DNA of 64,000 nucleotides from Immundisolibacterales bacterium (lineage in GTDB: Bacteria; Pseudomonadota; Gammaproteobacteria; HK1). Below, one piece after another: positions 26,311-35,096 of this stretch. Within the stretch, counting starts at the first letter, position 1. Every line of letters starts with the position of its first letter. The DNA lies in assembly GCA_026712715.1 (NCBI GenBank), contig JAPOPW010000001.1, forward strand, positions 1 to 64,000. The letters are read 5' to 3'. A program made the translations under genes and the position numbers. The notes beneath the pieces were generated by a model. That model was given only the letters and a program-made list of their open reading frames with translations, was not told where the DNA came from and did not search any database.

Positions 26311-26360
26311 GTCGAGTCGAGTCGAGTCGAGTCGAGCCGAGTTGAGCCGAGCCGAGCCGA
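26311..26360. repeat. Pentanucleotide tandem array (GTCGA)n/(GCCGA)n
   Basis: Ten head-to-tail 5-bp units: five perfect GTCGA, then GCCGA, GTTGA and three GCCGA. It lies about 110 bp upstream of the mmsA ATG and about 195 bp before the divergent AhpD-like gene. Five-base units can slip by replication; the array is not inside a recognisable coding frame, so any effect would be on promoter spacing. Confidence 0.92.
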
Positions 26361-26384
26361 GTCTGCGGAGGCGTTGCACGGATG

Positions 26385-26490
26385 TGGTGGACGAAGCCGC
26401 GGACGGCGCGGCGCTGCGGGATCGGGTAAACGTCGGGTGGCTTCGAGGACGTCTCCCCCGTTCGTGGCGCAGCCGCGCGAATACCGCTCT
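26385..26490 (-). repeat. Eroded copy D of the dispersed repeat
   Basis: On the plus strand, GGGTGGCTTCGAGGACGTCT followed by GTTCGTGGCGCAGCCGCG aligns with copy C (GGGTGGCTTCGAACCCGTCT ... GTCCGCGGCGCAGCCTCG). In one frame both give a W-L-R-x-R-L peptide (copy D '[17 protein letters not shown]', copy C 'KAGWLRTRLVGPRRSLA'). Only this end of the element can be recognised; the hairpin and the AAGGAG end are not. It has the same orientation as copy C. The boundaries are approximate. Confidence 0.5.
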
Positions 26491-26555
26491 CCCGGTGTTC
26501 TTCGCAGCGCCGCCGGGGGATAGACTTGGTCCGAGACCGGGAACCGGGAGTGGAC

Positions 26556-27161
26556 ATGGCACGAGTGCGCGACGTCGAGATTCACGAGGTCCCTGCGGAC
26601 CTTCGGCCCGTCTACCGGCGCTTCGCGGAATCCTATGGTCCGTTTCTCAACCAGGTGAAGGTGTTCGCCCATCGGGCGCCCGCGCTCCGGCACCTGATGG
26701 GAATGCTGCTCGAGCTCGCCGACGAGGCGATCCTGCCGAAGCGCTACCTCGAGATCGCCCTGGTGGCGGTCTCGAAGGTGAACGAGTGCACCTACTGCGT
26801 CGCCCACCACGGGCCCCGGCTCGTCGAGCAGGGGCTCGACCCGGCGAGCGTCGCCGCGATCCTCGAGCCCGAGGTGCCGGGATTCGACGACGTGGACACG
26901 CTGGTGCGCGACTACGCGGTCGCGGTCACCGACGACCCGCGGCGGATGCCGGGGTCGATGGTGGAACGGCTGAGCGCGCACTTCACCGAGGAGCAGATCG
27001 TCGAGCTCACCCTGCGCGCCACCCTTTGCGGGTTCTTCAACCGCTTCAACGAGGCGCTCGGAATCGAGATCGAGGAGGGCGTCGTCGAGGACCTGCTCGG
27101 TTCGGGCATGCGGCTGGACGACCTTCCCCACCCGGAGACCCTGGCCGCGGGCGGCGGCTGA
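26556..27161 (+). CDS. Carboxymuconolactone decarboxylase / AhpD-like protein
   Basis: About 201 residues, all helical. The AhpD core '[20 protein letters not shown]' carries the CXXC redox pair followed by His, typical of peroxidase-associated AhpD-like proteins, which may reduce peroxides or act as disulfide reductases. A second half, '[20 protein letters not shown]', repeats the family helix. A GGGAG box precedes ATG 26556. No ahpC lies near. Its divergent position from mmsA across a 358-bp spacer containing the pentamer array and repeat copy D is unusual; a shared role with mmsA is only a guess. Confidence 0.85.
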   Translation: MARVRDVEIHEVPADLRPVYRRFAESYGPFLNQVKVFAHRAPALRHLMGMLLELADEAILPKRYLEIALVAVSKVNECTYCVAHHGPRLVEQGLDPASVAAILEPEVPGFDDVDTLVRDYAVAVTDDPRRMPGSMVERLSAHFTEEQIVELTLRATLCGFFNRFNEALGIEIEEGVVEDLLGSGMRLDDLPHPETLAAGGG

Positions 27162-27608
27162 GCTGGCCCTGCCGGCTCGTTCGCCGCACCCCGGTCGTGA
27201 ACGGGAGCGGGACCGTCGCGGCGGATGGTCCGGTGGTCGCAGGAAGTCGGTGAGATCCGGTTTGGACTTCTCGAGGGGCCGTGAATCTGCCGCTTCGGCC
27301 GGGTCGCACCCGACGGCGGCCCGGGAACGCGGGCGTTTCCTGTCCGCATGGGCAATGGCCCGCCTGCGGTTCGCTGCGGACTTGAAGCCTGCCGCGCGTC
27401 CAGGAATCGCGCCCACCCCCCTGACCGGCGCAAGGCTCGCCGGTCTGCGTCCAAGCCTCGCCTGAACCTCATGCGCCTCGCCAGCGACTGCGCGGGCGTG
27501 CACCGGTCTTCTTCCGAGAGTCCATCGAGCGCCGGAACCTTGTGCCCCGCGCCACGCTCCGGCGGGGCGCGCAGTGGCCCGGTTCCCCGGCCCACCGGCG
27601 ATTGAGAG
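27162..27608. other. Gene-free stretch
   Basis: About 450 bp with no credible gene. Around 27432-27463 the word CTCGCCGGTCTGCG followed by AAGCCTCGCC faintly resembles the end of the dispersed repeat (CTCGTCGGTCCGCG ... AGCCTCGC), perhaps a further decayed copy. Open frames here give low-complexity Arg/Ala/Pro peptides. Confidence 0.4.
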
Positions 27609-28478
27609 GTGCGGACGAGCTACTACCGGACGGCCCTGCTCCTCGTGATCGCGAGCGCGGTCTTCAACTCCGCGAACGGGCTCATCGTGCGTTCGATGGA
27701 AGCCGCGGACGCCTGGCAGATCGTCTTCTATCGGTCCTGGTTCCTCGCCGGTGCGCTCGCCGCCGTCTTCGTCGTGCAGGTCGGGGGGCGGGTGCGGGCG
27801 GCCCTGCTCGATCTCCGCCCGTGGATGCTGGTCGGAAGCCTCGTCATCGCGGCCGTCAACACCTGCTTCATCCTCGCCATCACCTACACGACGGTGGCGA
27901 ACACCATGTTCCTGCTGAGCGGGGCGCCGTTCTTCGCCGCCCTGCTCGGCCGGATCGTGCTCGGCGAGGCCGTCGCCCGCGGGGTATGGGTCGCGATGGG
28001 AGTCGCGCTCCTCGGCATGGCGGTGATGCTGTGGGACGGCCTGGGGGCAGGGACTCTTCTCGGTAACTCGCTCGCCCTGCTCGCCGCGTTGTGCTTCGGG
28101 GCTTTCGCGGTGATCCTGCGCAAGGGCCGCGGGATCAACATGCTGCCGGTCGTCGTGCTCGGCGCGGTGCTCGGCGGGGTGAACGGAGCGCTGATGTGCG
28201 GCGGGGAGTTCGCCATTCCGTTGCGGGACGTCGCGTTGCTCTTCGTCTGGGGCGCGCTGCTCTCCGGCACCGTGCACGTCATCTTCACGTGGGGGTCGCG
28301 TCACGTGCCGGGGGCGGAGCTGACCCTGCTCATCCTCATCGAGTTCATCCTGTCTCCGTTGTGGGTGTGGCTCTTCATCGACGAGCGCCCGAGCCTCGCG
28401 ACCCTGGTCGGCGGCGCGCTCGTGCTTGCCTCCGTCGCGAGCCGGGCGGTCGGGAGCCTGCGCGTGCGGCCGCGATGA
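27609..28478 (+). CDS. EamA/DMT-superfamily membrane transporter
   Basis: A 289-residue inner-membrane protein with about ten hydrophobic helices in two repeats, as in the drug/metabolite transporter superfamily. Repeat one includes 'MLVGSLVIAAVNTCFILAIT' and 'NTMFLLSGAPFFAALLGRIV' followed by 'LGEAVARGVW'. Repeat two ends 'LTLLILIEFILSPLWVWLFI' and 'DERPSLATLVGGALVLASV'. The GE/DE-R motif before the last helix is typical. The start is GTG 27609, with GAG just upstream. The substrate is unknown; relatives export amino acids or other metabolites. Confidence 0.88.
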   Translation: MRTSYYRTALLLVIASAVFNSANGLIVRSMEAADAWQIVFYRSWFLAGALAAVFVVQVGGRVRAALLDLRPWMLVGSLVIAAVNTCFILAITYTTVANTMFLLSGAPFFAALLGRIVLGEAVARGVWVAMGVALLGMAVMLWDGLGAGTLLGNSLALLAALCFGAFAVILRKGRGINMLPVVVLGAVLGGVNGALMCGGEFAIPLRDVALLFVWGALLSGTVHVIFTWGSRHVPGAELTLLILIEFILSPLWVWLFIDERPSLATLVGGALVLASVASRAVGSLRVRPR

Positions 28479-28721
28479 GCGGCGCGTATCGAGTGCCGTC
28501 CGGCGCCCGGCGCGGTGCGGACCCGAACGACCGGATTCACGTTCCGCCTGCGAGCCCTTCGGGTGGATGCGGACCGCGGCATGGAAGGATGGTGGGGGGG
28601 TGGAATTCGCAGTCGCGGCGGGCGGGATATCCTCCCGGTCAAGTTGCCGTGCCTTGTTCCGAACCCGCGCGGTTTCGTTCCGGTTGCCCCTGGCGGCAGG
28701 CGGAAAGGGAGGGGTGAACGA

Positions 28722-29507
28722 ATGACCGAACCGAACCATCACGAAGAGTACGACGACACCTTCGTCGCGGGGCTCGAATGGATGTGGGGGGAGGGGTACC
28801 TCTCCCCGGGCGGGGCGGACGAGGTGGCTCGAATCGTCGCCGATGCCCCGATCGCGGGGGCCCGGGTGCTCGATGTCGGATGCGGGCTCGGCGCGATCGA
28901 CGTCCTGCTGGTCGAGCGCTTCGGGGCGGCCCACGTCACCGGTATCGACGTCGAGGCCCCGCTCGTCGCGCGCGCGGCGGCGCGGGTCAAGGCGGCGGGA
29001 CTCTCCGACCGGATCTCGATTCGCCGGGTCTCGCCCGGTCCTTTCCCCTTCGACGACGGCTCCTTCGATGTGGTGTTCAGCAAGGACTCGATGATCCACA
29101 TCCCCGACAAGCCGGCGCTCTACGCGGACATCCACCGGGTGCTCGCCCCGGGGGGCTGGATGGTGGCGGGCGACTGGTTCGGCAACGGGCGCGAGCCGAC
29201 CGGGGCGATGCGCGAGTGGCTCGCCGCGGTCGGCCTCACCTTCACCCTCGAGAGCATCGAAGCGTCGGCGAAGCTGGTCGGAGCCTGCGGGTTCGTCGAC
29301 GTCGGGTGGCGCGACCGCAACGCCTGGTACGCGGAGGCCATCAACGAAGAGATCGAGGCCCTCGCCGGCGCCAACTACCCGCGCCTCGTCGAGCGCCTCG
29401 GGGCCGAGGCCGCGTCCCAGCGCCTCGAGAGCTCCACGAAGAAGAAGGCGGTCGTCGAGGGCGGCGAGCTCCGCCCCGGCCACCTCCGCGCCCGCAAGCC
29501 CGCCTGA
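28722..29507 (+). CDS. SAM-dependent methyltransferase, phosphoethanolamine-methyltransferase-like
   Basis: About 261 residues. Motif I 'VLDVGCGLGAIDVLLVERFG' and motif II 'GIDVEAPLVARAAAR' bind SAM. The stretch 'FDVVFSKDSMIHIPDKPALY' and then 'VLAPGGWMVAGDW' closely follow the pattern of phosphoethanolamine N-methyltransferases (YSRDTILHIQDKPALF ... LKPGGK). Such enzymes make phosphocholine, but this could also act on another small amine. The start ATG 28722 is set by AAAGGGAGGGG upstream; the frame is open further upstream without conserved sequence. No other choline or lipid genes adjoin it. Confidence 0.86.
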   Translation: MTEPNHHEEYDDTFVAGLEWMWGEGYLSPGGADEVARIVADAPIAGARVLDVGCGLGAIDVLLVERFGAAHVTGIDVEAPLVARAAARVKAAGLSDRISIRRVSPGPFPFDDGSFDVVFSKDSMIHIPDKPALYADIHRVLAPGGWMVAGDWFGNGREPTGAMREWLAAVGLTFTLESIEASAKLVGACGFVDVGWRDRNAWYAEAINEEIEALAGANYPRLVERLGAEAASQRLESSTKKKAVVEGGELRPGHLRARKPA

Positions 29508-29759
29508 CGGGTGCCGTTCGCAGCGGGGCGGACCGACCGGAATCTTCATCGCAGGGCTTGGCCGTTCGAGCTCGACCGGTTCGCGGTCCCGTGGTCGATT
29601 CGTGGGGCCGAATGAGGCGATCGCCAAGTGATCGGCGATTCCGTTCGGCTGCCGGCCGGCTCCGGCGGACCTGCCCCGAAATGCGTCAGAGGGTCGGGAC
29701 CATCGGGCCGGAACCGGCCCGGACGGACAGAAGAAGACCGTGCCGGGGCCGGGCGGTGC

Positions 29760-31508
29760 TCAGGGGTAGTGGCGGGCGAGGTACTCGTCGCTGAACTTGC
29801 CGCTTCGCCGGTCCTCGTCGAGCTCGTCCGGGGTGCGCTCGGCCGGGGAACCGAGACCTCCCGCGCCCGGGGTCTCGATCACCACCCGCTCGTCGGCGCG
29901 GATGGGGATGTCGCCGGACTTGTCGCCGAGGGTCCGCTCGGCGCCGTTGTCGCCCACGATGGCGAACCGTCCGCGTCCGCCGGACCCGCCGCCCTCGAGT
30001 CCCCACGGCTCGTGGCGGAACCGTTCCCCGAGGCCGTTGAAGGTGCAGTCGTGCCCGACCGGGCGGACGACCCGGCGCAGCCCGAGCCCCCCGCGGCGGC
30101 GCCCCGCCCCGCCGGAGTCGGGAACGAGGCCGTACTCCTCGACGAGGAGCGGGTACTCCATCTCGATGGCCTCCACCGGCAGGTTCGACGTGTTCGTCAT
30201 GTGGACCTGCACCGCATCCTTTCCGTCGCGGTCCGGGCGCGCCCCCATGCCGCCACCGAGGGTCTCGAGGTAGACGTAGGGGACGCCGTTCTCGGGATTC
30301 GTCCCCGCGAACACCGCCGTCGTGTTGGCTCCGTTCGCCGCGGCCGGCACGCGGTCCGGAAGGGACTTGGCGAGCGCGCCGAAGATGACGTCCACGATGC
30401 GCTGGCAGGTATTGGCGCGGGCCGCCACCGAGGCGGGGAACACCGCGTTCAGGATGGTCCCGGGCGGCGCGCTCACCTCGGCCGTGTCGAGCACCCCCTG
30501 GCTGTTCGGGATCTCGGGGTCGAGAAGGGACTTGAGGGCATAGCAGGCGCTCGCGTGGGTCGCGTTGAGGGTGGTGTTCATGTTTCCGGGGACCTGCTCG
30601 GAGGTGCCCGTGAAGTCGAAGCGGATGCGCTCGCCCGCCACCTCGATCCGGACCCGGATGGGCAGGTCGAAGTGGTCCGTCCCGTCGCTGTCGAGCCGAT
30701 CCTCGAATTCGTAGGTCCCGTCCGGGACGGTCGCGATCGCGCTCCGGAGGCGCTGCTCGGCACGTTCCATCATGAGCTCGAAGCCGCGCGTCACGGTGCC
30801 GGCGCCGCGTACCTCCACGAGCTCGAGCAGCCGGCGGGCGCCGAGCCGGCAGGCCGCGATCTGGGCGAAGTAATCGCCCCGGCGCTCGTGCGGCACCCGC
30901 ACGTTGAGGAGCAGCAGGTCGAACAGATCCTGCTGCAGCTCGCCGCGGCGGAACAGTCGGACCACCGGGATCCGGAGCCCCTCCTGGAAGATCTCGGTCA
31001 TGCCGCCCGCCATGCTGCCGGGGGCCATGCCGCCGATGTCGGCGTGGTGGGCGATGTTGCACACGAATCCGACGAGGGTCCCGTCGCTGAAGACCGGGAG
31101 GGCGAGGTTCACGTCCGGCAGGTGGGTCCCCCCCGCCACGTAGGGATCGTTCGCGACGAAGAGGTCGCCCTCGTGAAGATCGTCACCGAACTTCTCGAGC
31201 ACGCTCTCCATGAGCCCGCTCATCGACGCGATGTGGAGGGGAAGGGACTGCTCGGACTGGGCGACGAGCCGCCCGCGCACGTCCATGATGGACGCGGAGT
31301 GGTCGCGCCGCTCCTTGATGTTCGTGGAGTAGGCGCTCTTCATCAGGGCGAAGAAGCACTCGTCCGTGATGGAGCGAAGCGCATTGGAGAGGATCTCGAG
31401 GCCGACCGCGTCGAGCTCGAAGTCCGCGGGTGCGGGCGCGTGTCGGACCGGTTCCGCAGTCGAGACCGAGGGGTCGTTGGTGGTCGGGGTCGTGGTCATT
31501 TCCATCAT
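29760..31508 (-). CDS. hyuB: Hydantoinase B / oxoprolinase-family subunit
   Basis: Beta subunit of ATP-dependent N-methylhydantoinase or 5-oxoprolinase/acetone-carboxylase-like enzymes. A 582-residue protein with 'LEILSNALRSITDECFFALM', 'DVNLALPVFSDGTLVGFVCN', 'AHHADIGGMAPGSMAGG', 'GTSEQVPGNMNTTLNATHAS' and 'ETLGGGMGARPDRDGKDAVQ', all typical of HyuB. The tail 'IETPGAGGLGSPAERTPDEL' is the usual C-terminal block. Its ATG overlaps the hyuA stop in an ATGA, so both subunits are made together. The real substrate is unknown. It is the last gene of the liv-hyu cluster. Confidence 0.92.
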   Translation of the reverse strand: MMEMTTTPTTNDPSVSTAEPVRHAPAPADFELDAVGLEILSNALRSITDECFFALMKSAYSTNIKERRDHSASIMDVRGRLVAQSEQSLPLHIASMSGLMESVLEKFGDDLHEGDLFVANDPYVAGGTHLPDVNLALPVFSDGTLVGFVCNIAHHADIGGMAPGSMAGGMTEIFQEGLRIPVVRLFRRGELQQDLFDLLLLNVRVPHERRGDYFAQIAACRLGARRLLELVEVRGAGTVTRGFELMMERAEQRLRSAIATVPDGTYEFEDRLDSDGTDHFDLPIRVRIEVAGERIRFDFTGTSEQVPGNMNTTLNATHASACYALKSLLDPEIPNSQGVLDTAEVSAPPGTILNAVFPASVAARANTCQRIVDVIFGALAKSLPDRVPAAANGANTTAVFAGTNPENGVPYVYLETLGGGMGARPDRDGKDAVQVHMTNTSNLPVEAIEMEYPLLVEEYGLVPDSGGAGRRRGGLGLRRVVRPVGHDCTFNGLGERFRHEPWGLEGGGSGGRGRFAIVGDNGAERTLGDKSGDIPIRADERVVIETPGAGGLGSPAERTPDELDEDRRSGKFSDEYLARHYP

Positions 31509-33574
31509 GCTCCGCCGAGGGTGATGGTGAGGTTGGCGTGCGCGTCCATGCGGGCGCGGTCGCCCGGATGGACGACGGTGGTGGCGTCGAGCTGCTCCAC
31601 GACGGCCGGGCCGACGAGCTCGGTGCCCGGCCGGAGCCGGCTCCGGTCAAAGACCGGGGTGTCCTCGGGCGCATGCGGTCCGAACCAGACCGGGCGAACC
31701 TCGTCCGGGGCGGGGAGCGCCGCCGCAGCCTCCCCGTTCCCGGTCGCAAGGTCTCGGCGCGAGCGGCCGAAGGCGGTGAGGCGCACGTTGACCACTTCCA
31801 CGGGGTCGTCCGGATTGTGGTATCCGTAGGCGACGTCGTGCACCGCGAAGAAACGGTCCCGCACCGCGGCGATCGCCTCCGGCGCCGGGTGGCCGTCGAG
31901 GACCGCGGGGGAGCCGGCCGCGACCGGAACCCGGAGCTCGAAGTTCTGTCCGACATAGCGGGCATCGAAGTGGAGCTCGACCTCCCGGTCCGGTTCCGGG
32001 ACGGCTTCCTCCCCGAACCACGCGCCCGCCCGCCGGGCGAGCTCCGCCACCGCCGCGCCGAGCTCCCCGGCCGTCTCCGGCGCGAGCTCCACCCGCCGTC
32101 CGAGCACGAAGTCTTCCTTCAGATCCGCGATGACGAGCCCCTGAGCGCAGACGATCCCCGGCACTTCCGGAACGAGGACCTCGCGGATTCCGAGGGCGTC
32201 GGCCACGTCCCGGGCGTGGAGTGGTCCGGCACCGCCGAACGCGACGAGGGTGAAGTCGCGCGGGTCATGGCCCCGCTCCACCGAGATGGTGCGGATCGCC
32301 CGCACCATGTTCGCGACCACCACCCCGATCACCCCGTGCGCGGCGCGCTCCGCGCCGTACCCGAGCTCGCCCGCGACGCCGTCGAACGCCTGCGCGGCGC
32401 GCGCCCGGTCCAGGGTCATCCGTCCGCCGAGAAGCCCGCGGGCGGACAGCCGGCCGAGCAGCAGGTTGGCGTCCGTGACGGTCGGCGCGGTTCCTCCGCG
32501 CCCGTAGCAGGCCGGGCCGGGGTCGGCTCCGGCACTCTCCGGCCCGACCTTGAGCAGGCCGTCCCGGTCGAACCAGGCGATCGAGCCGCCGCCCGCCCCC
32601 ACGGTCTGGACGTCGATGCTCGGGAGCCGGATGGGAAGGCCCGCTACCGCGCGCTCGAGGGCGACGTCCGCCTTGAGGTCGCGAACCAGGGAGACGTCCG
32701 CGCTGGTGCCGCCCATGTCGAGGGTGATGAGGTTGCGGGGGCCGGAGCGGGCGCCGGAGTCGATGGCCCCGACCACTCCGGCCGCGGGCCCCGAGAGGGC
32801 GGTGCGAACGGGGAGGGCGCGTGCGCGGGCCGGCGACATGAGGCCGCCGTTCGACTGGTTGATGCCGATGCGAGCGTGCGGAACGCGCGCCGCGAGCCCC
32901 GCCTCGAGGCTCGCCATGTACTCGTCCATGACCGGCTGCAGCCAGGCGTTCAGCACCGTGGTGGAGCAGCGCTCGAACTCCCGGAACTCCGGCTGGACCT
33001 CCGACGAGAGCGAAACGCGCAAGTCGGGACGGGCGGCGCGGATCGCCGCCCCGATGCGCGCCTCGTGGTCCGGGTTCTGGAATGCGAAGAGGAGGCACAC
33101 CGCGCAAGCGTCCGCGTCGATCGCGCCGATCCGCTCCACCGCCTCGCGGACCGCCGCCTCTCCGAGCGGGCGGACCACCCTCCCGCCCGACGTGATCCGC
33201 TCCTCCACCTCGAGGCGCCGCTCGCGCGGCACGAGAGGCGGCGGCTGGTCGCGGTAGAGGTCGTACATGTGGGGCCGGATCTGGCGCCCGATCTCGAGGA
33301 GATCGCGGAAGCCGGCCGTCGTGAGCAGGACCACCTTCCCGCCCCGGCGCTGGATAATCGCGTTGGTGGCGACCGTCGTCCCGTGCGCGAGCCGGCCGAC
33401 CTCGCCGAGCGGGACGCCGGCCGCGGCGAGCTCCTCCAGCCCCTCGAGCACCGCGCGTCCCGGGTTGTCGCGCGTGGAGGGACGCTTCGCGACCCGGACC
33501 TCGCCGCTCCCGGCGCTCGTCGCGTAGAAGTCCGTGAACGTCCCCCCGACGTCCACCCCGACGATCCAGCTCAC
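31505..33574 (-). CDS. hyuA: Hydantoinase A / oxoprolinase-family subunit
   Basis: ATP-binding alpha subunit that activates a cyclic amide or ketone by phosphorylation. About 689 residues from GTG 33574. 'WIVGVDVGGTFTDFYATSAG' is the hallmark ATPase N-terminus; then 'RLAHGTTVATNAIIQRRGGK', 'INQSNGGLMSPARARALPVR', 'LITLDMGGTSADVSLV', 'GGGSIAWFDRDGLLKVGPES', 'FTLVAFGGAGPLHARDVADA' and a C-terminal domain that ends with the usual 'GPAVVEQLDATTVVHPGDRA'. GGGAGGG lies upstream. It is paired with hyuB; no dihydropyrimidinase or carbamoylase gene is near, so the pathway is not classical hydantoin use. Confidence 0.93.
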   Translation of the reverse strand: MSWIVGVDVGGTFTDFYATSAGSGEVRVAKRPSTRDNPGRAVLEGLEELAAAGVPLGEVGRLAHGTTVATNAIIQRRGGKVVLLTTAGFRDLLEIGRQIRPHMYDLYRDQPPPLVPRERRLEVEERITSGGRVVRPLGEAAVREAVERIGAIDADACAVCLLFAFQNPDHEARIGAAIRAARPDLRVSLSSEVQPEFREFERCSTTVLNAWLQPVMDEYMASLEAGLAARVPHARIGINQSNGGLMSPARARALPVRTALSGPAAGVVGAIDSGARSGPRNLITLDMGGTSADVSLVRDLKADVALERAVAGLPIRLPSIDVQTVGAGGGSIAWFDRDGLLKVGPESAGADPGPACYGRGGTAPTVTDANLLLGRLSARGLLGGRMTLDRARAAQAFDGVAGELGYGAERAAHGVIGVVVANMVRAIRTISVERGHDPRDFTLVAFGGAGPLHARDVADALGIREVLVPEVPGIVCAQGLVIADLKEDFVLGRRVELAPETAGELGAAVAELARRAGAWFGEEAVPEPDREVELHFDARYVGQNFELRVPVAAGSPAVLDGHPAPEAIAAVRDRFFAVHDVAYGYHNPDDPVEVVNVRLTAFGRSRRDLATGNGEAAAALPAPDEVRPVWFGPHAPEDTPVFDRSRLRPGTELVGPAVVEQLDATTVVHPGDRARMDAHANLTITLGGA

Positions 33575-33655
33575 GTCGCCCTGGCCCTCCCCGGCCGCTC
33601 GTTCAATCGGGTCCTCTCGCCGCCCGGTCCGTTCCTGCCGGTCCGGAAGTCTCAA

Positions 33656-33679
33656 CCGCTCCCGTCGCGACGGGAGCGG
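33656..33679. repeat. Perfect 24-bp palindrome
   Basis: CCGCTCCCGTCG followed directly by its reverse complement. It lies between the aminotransferase stop (33704) and the hyuA start (33574), and could be an operator for a dimeric regulator or, as RNA, a long stem. There is no T-run after it on the minus strand, so a classical terminator is doubtful. Confidence 0.7.
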
Positions 33680-33703
33680 AAACGAGTCGGCGCGAGTCCT
33701 CGG

Positions 33704-35002
33704 TCAGCTCTGTCGGGCGCGCTCCGCGGCCAACACCCCGAGGGCGTCGGACCAGGCGTCGAAGGTCTGCCGGACGTCCTCGTCGTCGTGGGCGATGGAG
33801 AGGTAGTACTTGCTCTCCCCCTTGAGGATCCCCCGTTCGAGCAGGAGCTCGTTGAGGCGCCGGCCGAGGCTCGCGTCTCCGCGCAGGGTGCCCCGATAGT
33901 CGACGATGGGACCCGGCGCGAATACCGCTTCGAAGCAGGCCGGGACGCCGAGTACGGTGGCGGTGAATCCGTGTTCGCGAAGCCGCTCGCCGAACCCTTC
34001 CATCAGCCGCTGCCCGGTCGCGTTCAGCCGCTCGTACGTGCCCGGCTCGCGAAGCACCTCGAGGGTCGCGAGGCCCGCGACCGCGGCAATCGGGTTCCCG
34101 GAGAGAGTGCCCACCTGGAACAGGAACTGCTCCTGGACGACCCGGCTCGCGTCGAAGTGCGCCATGACCTCCTCGCGGCCCGCGATGGCCGCGAGCGGGT
34201 AGCCGCCGCCGCACGCCTTGCCGAGGGTGCACAGATCCGGGGTGATGCCGTAGAACTCCTGCGCGCCGCCGTAGGCCATGCGGAATCCGGTCACCACCTC
34301 GTCGAAGATGAGCACGATGTCGTGCTTCGCGGTGAGCTCGCGGAGCCCTTCGAGGAAGCCCTTCACGGGCGGAATGATGCGCTGCACCGGCTCCACGATG
34401 ACGCCGGCGATCTCGTCGCCGTGCTCGGCGATGAGGTTCGCCACCGCGTCGAGGTCGTTGTACGGCGCGACGAGGATCTCGTCTCCGACCCCGGCCGGAA
34501 TCCCGGCCGAGTCCGCCACCGGGCGCGGAAAGTTGGTGAGGCGCTTCGGGGCGAGGCTCTGGAGGCCCGAGTCGCTCATCCCGTGATAGGCGCCCTCGAA
34601 CTTGAGGATCTTGTCGCGCCCCCGATGTCCCCGGGCAAGACGCATCGCGTAGGCATCCGCCTCGGTTCCCGAGCTCACGAACCGGACCTGCTCGGCGCAC
34701 GGCACCGCATCCACGATCGCTTCCGCGAGCTCGATGGCGAAGCGGTTGTTGGCGAAGAACGTCGAGCCGAGCTCGACCTGGTTCCGCACCGCTTCGTTGA
34801 CCCTGGGATGGGCGTGGCCGGCCAGCATCGGCCCCGAGCCGATGAGGTAGTCGATGTATTCGTTTCCGCTCTCGTCCCACACCCGGCCGCCCTTTCCGGA
34901 GCGGATGATGAGATCGGAACTCGTGTTCCCGAGTCCGCCGGCCGGCATGACCTGTCGGGCCTTCTCGACCAGGGCCAGCTCGTGATCGCTTCGTGTCAGC
35001 AT
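33704..35002 (-). CDS. Class III aminotransferase, glutamate-1-semialdehyde-mutase-like
   Basis: PLP enzyme of 432 residues. 'YIDYLIGSGPMLAGHAHPRV', 'VRFVSSGTEADAYAMRLARG', 'KILKFEGAYHGMSDSGLQSL', the PLP-binding Asp in 'LIFDEVVTGFRMAYGG' (Asp 234) and the Schiff-base Lys in 'CTLGKACGGGYPLAAIAG' (Lys 262) place it with GSA aminomutase-like proteins. Context (an ABC importer on one side, HyuAB on the other) argues for a catabolic transaminase rather than HemL. GGGAGGAA lies upstream of ATG 35002. The substrate is unknown. Confidence 0.9.
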   Translation of the reverse strand: MLTRSDHELALVEKARQVMPAGGLGNTSSDLIIRSGKGGRVWDESGNEYIDYLIGSGPMLAGHAHPRVNEAVRNQVELGSTFFANNRFAIELAEAIVDAVPCAEQVRFVSSGTEADAYAMRLARGHRGRDKILKFEGAYHGMSDSGLQSLAPKRLTNFPRPVADSAGIPAGVGDEILVAPYNDLDAVANLIAEHGDEIAGVIVEPVQRIIPPVKGFLEGLRELTAKHDIVLIFDEVVTGFRMAYGGAQEFYGITPDLCTLGKACGGGYPLAAIAGREEVMAHFDASRVVQEQFLFQVGTLSGNPIAAVAGLATLEVLREPGTYERLNATGQRLMEGFGERLREHGFTATVLGVPACFEAVFAPGPIVDYRGTLRGDASLGRRLNELLLERGILKGESKYYLSIAHDDEDVRQTFDAWSDALGVLAAERARQS

Positions 35003-35096
35003 TTCGTTCGTTCCTCCCGTCGGTGAATGACCGTCCGCAGCAGGGCAGGGTGGGGTTGGATGCGGGTGGCGCGCTCCGTTCGGCCGGGCCCGCCCG

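Noticed and set aside
26311-26360. CRISPR array
   Set aside because: The units are 5 bp without spacers; it is a simple tandem repeat and no cas gene is present.
28515-28721. N-terminal extension of the methyltransferase
   Set aside because: The frame is open, but the sequence is unconserved and a strong ribosome binding site fixes the start at 28722.
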